From positions 6,086,001 to 6,150,000 of the forward strand of contig OX335665.1 in NCBI GenBank assembly GCA_946894095.1: a DNA stretch of 64,000 nt. Reading direction: 5' to 3'. Position 1 is the first letter of the stretch; each line of letters begins with the position of its first letter. A model generated the notes under the pieces. That model saw only the letters and a program-made list of their open reading frames with translations, ran no database searches and was not told where the DNA came from. Made by a program: the position numbers and the translations under genes. This DNA is from Incurvaria masculella (lineage: Eukaryota; Arthropoda; Insecta; Lepidoptera; Incurvariidae). Below, one piece after another: positions 43,701 to 52,700 of the stretch.

Positions 43701-46700
43701 ACAAATGTTTTTAGATTCACACAGTCGCTGCACATGGCAACGAAGTGGCCCTGACGATGCTTCCGTCGTGGGAGGCAAAGTATGTCGGCGAAGCAGGGCA
43801 TTGCACACCGTAAGTTTTCAAAACATTAAATACAATACAATTTTACAATTTATCAATCAATCCTTACATCTAGATTCTACGAAACTAAATATCATTGCAA
43901 AAACCCTGCTGAGATAAATACTCGCAACAGAAATTACAAATTAACGATAATTAGTACTTTGTGACGTAACTTTGCATTACTTTGAGATTTCGTTCATACA
44001 AAATGTGTCAAAGTGACGTCACAAAGTACAACTTTTCGTTAGTCTTAGTTTCTGTTACAACGTTTCTATGTATAATGTCACTTTTAACACTAGTTTATTA
44101 CTTTCGGTTAGTCTTGGTTCCAGTTGTGACTATTTATCTCTGAGGCTGAGTTAGTAGTCGTAACCGAAACCAAGACTTAGGTAAAGTAATACATTGCAAC
44201 GTCACTTTGACACATTGTGTATGAACGAAATCGCAAAGTAATACAAAGTGACATCACAAAGTACTATTTTTCTCTAGTATTCGGCTGAGATAAATAGTCG
44301 TAACAAAAACTAAGATTAACGAAAAGTAGTACTTTGACACATTTTGCATGGACGAATTGTCAAAGTAATGCAAAGTGACATAACAAAGTATTATTTGTGT
44401 TTGTTACGACTATTTATCTCAGTCTTAGTTTTAGTTACGACTATTTATCTCAGTGTGAGGGCATGGATTTCATAGTCTAGATGTTCGGGTAAATTTCAGT
44501 TGACGCATTTTCGAGCAGATTGAGTGGGAACAGATATCAGGAACTTGTGGACACTGGACAAATGCTCGAAAGCAGACTCACGTAGCGGCGGCGCGTGCGG
44601 CGAGTCGCCGAAGCCATTGGCGAGCGGCGGAGAGGCGGGCGCGGTGGCGGTGGGCGCGGGGGGACGCGCGGCGGGCGCTGGGGGCGCGCGGCTCGCCGGC
44701 GGCTCCCACTCGGACGCGCGCGGGTCGAAGTCTGAATTCATATCATATTGTTACAGGCGCTCCATCTATGACGGCACCGTGCAACTGCTATATCGGAGCG
44801 AAATGTATTTGCCGGCGGATCAACAGATGGCGCCACATGTCTGTTTACACGGCGCGCTGTTAATACAATGCTGTTCTTACATCTATACGTCTCGGCCTGC
44901 TAAAATATACTGTAACGTCGTAGGGATACAAGCAATAATTAAAAATAGGACAATCTCTGGAACATCCCGGATACACCTCGAAGGAGATTGAGCCCGATCG
45001 CTGGGGTCATTTTTTATGCGAAACAAGCGATAGCAGGCGATAGTGAGACTCCTAAGTGATACAAGTGAACTAGTTCTTTTAGTGAAACAGTTCAAAGTGT
45101 TGACAGTGTTTGGAGTTAAGAACGGCCCGTAAGCTATGCCAATTCCAATTAAATTGATATTTAATATCTAATATCAGGTAACAAATATCTGTGTCTGCAT
45201 GCTTTTGTTTTTTTGAAATATCCAAACCGAATTAAATGAATGCAAAAAGAAAATCTTCATACGAATTTTGTTTTCTCTGTGGTTTGACCCAGAATACATT
45301 TACCGAAAAAACAAAGGCATGCAGACACAGATATTTGTAGCCTAATATTAGATACCAAATATCAAGTAAGTTGGAACAGTGGTTTTCAAATCATTAGTAA
45401 ACTACGTTTGTATGGGAGGCGAAATTTTCAGGTGCTTACGGGCCGACCTTAAGTGTTCATAGTGATGTATCGACGTGTAATAAAATTGTGCATGAATTTA
45501 TTTTTAAGCTGTTAGATATTTTTTAACATTCATCATGTCATTGGATGGCATTTTTGCCTTCCCCTGAGCAAAATACTGGTTCAGCGCCTACGCTACACGC
45601 CGTAACTTCAGGTTAGAACCACTCACCGCTGTCACTGTCGGAGTTGAGCAGGAGTCCCTCGAGCTTGGTGCCCACCACCGGGTTCTTGCTCTGCACCGTC
45701 AGCTCGCTCATCGCTCCCAGGATGTTGTTGCTGAAATGCGGTGACCAATTAATATACCGCCATACACTCCGTGCTCACGATTTGGGGACATTCATCATTG
45801 CAGGGACTGACAGTCCCAGTGTTTCCCATCCAGTCCAATGTCGCCGTGCTCACAAAAGGGAAGGTCCTGGAATGGCACCTAATTCCTTCGGGAATGTGGT
45901 GTATTGGGCTAATATCATAGATATGTGTCATGCGGGTGAGCTAATCACCTGTCATGCCGCTGCAGGGCCGCATCCAGCAGCAGGTGGTAACCGAAACTGT
46001 TGTTATTGTCTGTTAATTTTTTATTGTTTATTCATCATCCATAGACAGTACACTGCACTCGGATTTGTCATATTTTATCATTTTATCATTAGCCAGTTCG
46101 GCAATCCCAGCGAAGAACTGGCAAGAAACTCCGCTGGTTTTTTTTTTCAACGTCCACTCAGTCTAAGTTTACAAAAGTATAAAGTACAAACAATTAATAT
46201 CATATGCAACAGTCCATGACAGTAAATGGAGTGGTCTAAGCCAGCAAAGTACGCAGATACGTGTCACGCGGGTGGGCTGCTCGTCTCTCACGCTGCTGCG
46301 GGACCGCGTCCGGCAGCAGGTCGTAGTCGTTGCTGTTGTTGTTGTTCGTTTCGGGTAATGGAGAGGTCTAAGCCAGCAAAGTACGCAGATACGTGTCACG
46401 CGGGTGGGCTGCTCGTCTCTCACGCTGCTGCGGGACCGCGTCCGGCAGCAGGTCGTAGTCGTTGCTGTTGTTGTTGTTCGTTTCGGGTAATGGAGAGGTC
46501 TAAGCCAGCAAAGTACGCAGATACGTGTCACGCGGGTGGGCTGCTCGTCTCTCACGCTGCTGCGGGACCGCGTCCGGCAGCAGGTCGTAGTCGTTGCTGT
46601 TGTTGTTGTTCGTTTCGGGTAATGGAGAGGTCTAAGCCAGCAAAGTACGCAGATACGTGTCACGCGGGTGGGCTGCTCGTCTCTCACGCTGCTGCGGGAC

Positions 46701-49700
46701 CGCGTCCGGCAGCAGGTCGTAGTCGTTGCTGTTGTTGTTGTTCGTTTCGGGTAATGGAGAGGTCTAAGCCAGCAAAGTACGCAGATACGTGTCACGCGGG
46801 TGGGCTGCTCGTCTCTCACGCTGCTGCGGGACCGCGTCCGGCAGCAGGTCGTAGTCGTTGCTGTTGTTGTTGTTCGTTTCGGGTAATGGAGAGGTCTAAG
46901 CCAGCAAAGTACGCAGATACGTGTCACGCGGGTGGGCTGCTCGTCTCTCACGCTGCTGCGGGACCGCGTCCGGCAGCAGGTCGTAGTCGTTGCTGTTGTT
47001 GTTGTTCGTTTCGGGTAATGGAGAGGTCTAAGCCAGCAAAGTACGCAGATACGTGTCACGCGGGTGGGCTGCTCGTCTCTCACGCTGCTGCGGGACCGCG
47101 TCCGGCAGCAGGTCGTAGTCGTTGCTGTTGTTGTTGTTCGTTTCGGGTAATGGAGAGGTCTAAGCCAGCAAAGTACGCAGATACGTGTCACGCGGGTGGG
47201 CTGCTCGTCTCTCACGCTGCTGCGGGACCGCGTCCGGCAGCAGGTCGTAGTCGTTGCTGTTGTTGTTGTTCGTTTCGGGTAATGGAGAGGTCTAAGCCAG
47301 CAAAGTACGCAGATACGTGTCACGCGGGTGGGCTGCTCGTCTCTCACGCTGCTGCGGGACCGCGTCCGGCAGCAGGTCGTAGTCGTTGCTGTTGTTGTTG
47401 TTCGTTTCGGGTAATGGAGAGGTCTAAGCCAGCAAAGTACGCAGATACGTGTCACGTGGGTGGGCTGCTCGTCTCTCACGCTGCTGCGGGACCGCGTCCG
47501 GCAGCAGGTCGTAGTCGTTGCTGTTGTTGTTGTTCGTTTCGGGTAATGGAGAGGTCTAAGCCAGCAAAGTACGCAGATACGTGTCACGCGGGTGGGCTGC
47601 TCGTCTCTCACGCTGCTGCGGGACCGCGTCCGGCAGCAGGTCGTAGTCGTTGCTGTTGTTGTTGTTCGTTTCGGGTAATGGAGAGGTCTAAGCCAGCAAA
47701 GTACACAGATACGTGTCACGCGGGTGGGCTGCTCGTCTCTCACGCTGCTGCGGGACCGCGTCCGGCAGCAGGTCGTAGTCGTTGCTGTTGTTGTTGTTCG
47801 TTTCGGGTAATGGAGAGGTCTAAGCCAGCAAAGTATGTAGAAACTTGTAACGCCGCTGCGGGGCTTAGTTTGGCAGCAAATTGTTCTCGTTGCTATTGTT
47901 GGCGTCCATTGCGTAGATGTTTCGGACACGAGCGAAATACGTATATGTGTGTCACATGGAAGAACTCACCTGTCACGCCGCTGCGGGGCCGCGTCCAGCA
48001 GCAGGTTGTAGTCGTTGCTGTTGTTTGTGTCATTTGACATCGCGGAGAGGTCTAAACCTGCAAAAGAAAACATTGATAGTTAGTTGCTATAAACATTATA
48101 TATGTTTACAGGGGCATCCACTTCTGGAGTGCACTCTAAAAGAGAATCCATCTTTGTAGTGATTTGAAAAACTCGCTGTTTATCAACAGACGTTATTGGA
48201 AAACACGGTCTGGTAGTCAGACTACACTAATCCATATCACAATCTTATAGATCCGCAGATTCGATTAACTCAGTGAAGAAGAACCAGGAAAGAAACTCCA
48301 CTGGTCTATAGGTTATGATGCTATAATATACATTTAAAAATGAATACCTAAGTGCTACAGCTAAACATTAAAAAGTAATAGCGCGTGGGAGCACATGGGT
48401 CAAGGGCCGAGGGCGCATTTTACTGGGTTTCGCTCGGCCGATTGTCCACAACGGAACCTCGGATAGTGTTCCCTAAAATAGTTGGAAACCCTATAACCCA
48501 CTGGATTCAGCTAGAACTAGGGCTTTCACTACTCTAAGTGCTCGTTGGTCGGCGTCTACAGACTTGCTTCTCCATGCGCCGTTGCCGATGCTTCACTTTT
48601 GCACACACATACTCCACACGACTGACATTTCCGAATGCAAAACACGAGGCACTATGTCTGCAAGCACACTAACACATGACTTCTTCTCTAATTGCTGCAT
48701 TATAGGCACAGACAATTTTCCTACTGGTGTTACAATCGATCTATCACAGCACTGACAGATCCGAACGACTAATGACAGCTGTCAATATTGTTCAGGTGGC
48801 AAAGGACCTTTCCAAAGAGCCTCGAGTAAACAAAACACAGCGGATTCTGGTAGCCCCGCAAGGGAAGGCGGGGCAGGGAGCACCCACCTAGATCGGAGGT
48901 GTCCCCGTTGGCGGGCGGCGCGTGCGCGTCGCCGAGCGCGGCGAGCTGCGCGGTGAGCTCGCGCGGCGCGCGGAACTCTGTGACGTCGGCGAGCGCGCTG
49001 CGCGTCAGGTAGCCCTGCAGGTCATCCTGGAAAGAAAACTCAATATTGTAACGTGCGCGCCAGCTACGAATGCATAGAGCAAGTACAGAACCGAAACACA
49101 AAAATCATTTGTCCACTGACCGACCTTGGTCAACAGATGGCGCTAATTACCTACTTCCATGGCAAGCGGATTATACAATGATATTCTTTGATTGCTAAAA
49201 TAAGAACATCTCTGTAACATTTGGGCTACACTTCAATGGTGTACCATGCAAGGGGGGGGGGGGGGGGGGGAAGCTCCATCGATATACAAAGCGCCTGAGC
49301 GATGGGGCCAGTCGGGTCTATTGTGATTGCAAAACAAGCGATACTAGGCAATAGTGAGACTCCGAAGTAATAAAAGCGAACTAGTTCTTTTAGTGAAATA
49401 GTATCTGAGTGATAGAGTATAAAGTTTATTGGTAGAAGTGACACATCAATGTGTAATTATATTGTGTGTATGTATATGTATGCAGGTGAAATGCATGAGA
49501 GATAGTAGTTGAAGAGAGAGAGGGGAATAGAACAAGAAGAGAGATAAAGATGGAGTGATATTAAATAGTTAATTTTAAGACGATTTTAGAGTAAAGATGT
49601 GCAAGGACCACAATTCAACTTTTACTGTATTTTTGACGTTTCATGCGAGATAGATAGATAATTCGGAGATGATGATAGGTAAATAGAGGGAGGAGATAAC

Positions 49701-52700
49701 GAGAGGGGGGAATTAACAGTAAGAGAGAGGAGATGAAGAGCGAGAGAGGAACGCACCTTGTAGGTGAGGCGTGAGAGGTCGACCAGTCGGCTCTTGTAGG
49801 CGTTGACCTGCAGTTCCAACTTCTTGTTCTGGAGTGTTAGCTTCTGCATCTCGATGTATTTGCCGTTGTCGCTCAGGAACCGCCTGCGGGGCACAACTGT
49901 CGTTAGATTGACGGCAGGAACGCGGCTTCTGGTTTAGGGGACTGCGTTCTCTTCGAGTACGATTTGCTTAAATTGAGAAAAGTCGTGAGGAAACCCACTA
50001 CTTTGAGAAGCAGATCCATGCAGGAGGAGGTAAAAGTGATATTGGCCCATTGAGTTGGGACTAAGCACTTTATTTCGACTAATTTCAGAGCGAATGTTAT
50101 ATTACAGGAAAAGACAATTTTCCTACTGGTATTACAATCCGATCTATCACAGCACTGACAGATACGAACGACTAAAGATAGTGACCAATTTGATCAATTT
50201 TTAACCGACTTCAAAAAAGGAGGAGGTTATCAATTCGTCGGAATCTTTTTTCAAGCAGTCTTTTTCGGAGATTTTTTCGCAAGCAAATCACATTCCAACC
50301 GCAGGGGAAGCACAGAACGAATTTCTTTTTTTTTAAAACACTTTTGTGGCTGGAACAAGTTTCTTTTCGCCAGTAAATTTTCACTGTAATTACACTTTTT
50401 CACTATTGGTTTTGACAAGACGCCTGAATGGGACAACATGGGTATTAACATTAATGGAGATTTTCTCAGTCATCTTCGCTTCGCCGATGACATTGTTCTT
50501 CTGTCAAATTCCCGAGTTCAACTTCAGACCATGCTGAAAGACTTTTATGAAGCATTGGTAAAGGTAGGTCTAAAGATGAACCGGGACAAAACCAAGGTCA
50601 TGGCGACCAAGGTTATGACGGGAGGACAAATCGTTATCGACGGGAGGACAAATCGGGATCGAACAGGTTGAAGAGTACGTATATCTCGGTCAAATTCTGC
50701 GGCTTGGTAGACAAGGACTGACTAAGGAGGTTGAGAGACGAATTCAACTGGGTTGGGCTGCCTTCGGAAAGCTTAAATACGCTCTGAGGTCTGACCTTCC
50801 GCAAAATTTAAAGACCCGGATATATGACCAGTGCGTCCTCCCGGTTATGACGTACGGATGTGAAACGTGGACTCTGACGGTCGCCGTTGTCCAAAGGTTG
50901 AAAGTTGCCCAGCGAGCAATGGAGCGAGCCATGCTGGGAATATCGCTACGGGATATGGTGCGCAACAAGGCAATTCGCCGACGTACCAAAGTAGTCGATA
51001 TTGGACACCGGGTGGCTAAGCTCAAGTGGCAGTGGGCTGGTCATGTCAGCCGAAGAGACGACGACCGTTGGAGTAACCGTGTCCTACACTGGCGGCCGTG
51101 GACAGGAAAACGGAGTGTGGGAAGACCACCCGCCAGGTGGGACGACGACATCGAGTGCGTTGGCGGAAACCAGTGGTTCCGTACGCTGAGGGCCGGGAGG
51201 ACTGAAGGAAAATTGGAGAGGCGTATGTCCAGCAGTGGACGCAAACACGCTGACTGACTGACTATTGGTCTTATTTTCTTACACGGTAACAATTGTGTTT
51301 TTAATGTACTTATATATGGATACGTTGCTTTCAGTCTTCTGGAGGGTGTAGGGAAGGCGGAGCGGCCCGAGTAACAATCTTTGTAAGTTGAATTCTGGAC
51401 AATGTCAGATAAGGTGATCCAGGTCTGCATTTGAAGTTTCGCGCCTCACAATGCGGACATATTGCATTCGTTCTTAGATTTAGTCGATGAAGATGAGCCG
51501 GGAAAGCACCATACCCAAGCCTTGGACGGTTTATTATCGTAAAAAACCCTCGTGACATAGCAGAAAATTCAAAGTACCATGACCTGTTCGGCAATCCGTT
51601 CTGTATACTTTTATACCACTTTCCTTTACTTTGTACGTGTTTATCCCAATAGCTCCTCCAAACTGAACTCAAAAGTTTTTACTGGCTTGAGAAGTCTTGA
51701 CAGGATAGCCGCTCTGTTAAATGATTTTCTTCTTCTGAAATTATTTCTGAAGTTTTTTTTTTATGTATTTATTTATTTGGAGGAAACACAGATACAGATT
51801 AAGTAATGCAACAGTAAGTTAACAAAAGACTATAGAACTAACCTGCATCCTCACCTATTCCTCGCTAATTAATTTATACATAAATTAGAGTGACAGGCAT
51901 ATATCAGTTTTAAAATTCGTCACATGACCCTCATCCATCCACCAGAAGTCATCTGGCTATGGATACATAATTTGTGCATCCCGTGCGGGTTGCTAGTTAT
52001 GTTATAATTATATTATAATATTATCATACATCTGTATGAATGTTAGAACCCACTCATCATTAGTTAGAATGTGCAATTAATGCAACGCTAGGGGTCATAT
52101 TTTAGATATATTTGCAGACTCCCCAAGAATAATCAAAAAAGATTAACTTAAGTTTGCAAAAAATAATATAAAATAATAGAAATTTGCTCTTTGTTCTAAG
52201 TCTGGCTTATCTATTCTGAAAACGCCTCCTGGCACGTCACCTGTTTAGTAAAGTCGCCACTAGATGGCGTCGCATGGCAAACAACACTGCGATGTAAGGT
52301 TCATGTGCTTAGTTCTATATAATACATTGCAAAAGGTAATTACATGAGATCTACTACGTCATACATGGTTGTCTCCCAATCTCCACCCCATCTGCTGAAT
52401 TTTATAAACATTACCTGTAGGCCAGATCGAAGGCCTGCCCGATTGTGAGCGTGATCTCCGCCGCCAGCTTCGTGGAGACGAACACGAAGCACTCGTGCTG
52501 CTCCGGCTTCTCCGCGGGCCCGTTGCCGTTGCTGTGTCCGTTGCTGGTCGCCTCGCCTGGAACTGAAGCCGAGTCCCGGTAAGCCCGCAGCACAACAAGA
52601 AATGGGCAGCGCCATCTATGACGGAATTGCACATTGTCCGCAGACCGATAGATGGCACTATCAGTACGTTTATGTTGCACTTCATAAAATCGAGACTGTT

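Noticed and set aside
45922..47969. CRISPR-like array
   Set aside because: The repeats are directly contiguous with no unique spacers, in a eukaryotic intron; it is a minisatellite.
46226..48037. 603-codon open frame (plus) and 586-codon frame (minus, 46169-47929)
   Set aside because: Both arise because the 132-bp repeat is a multiple of three and lacks stops in those frames. Both differ from the frame of the true ced-6 exon, and no domain is present.
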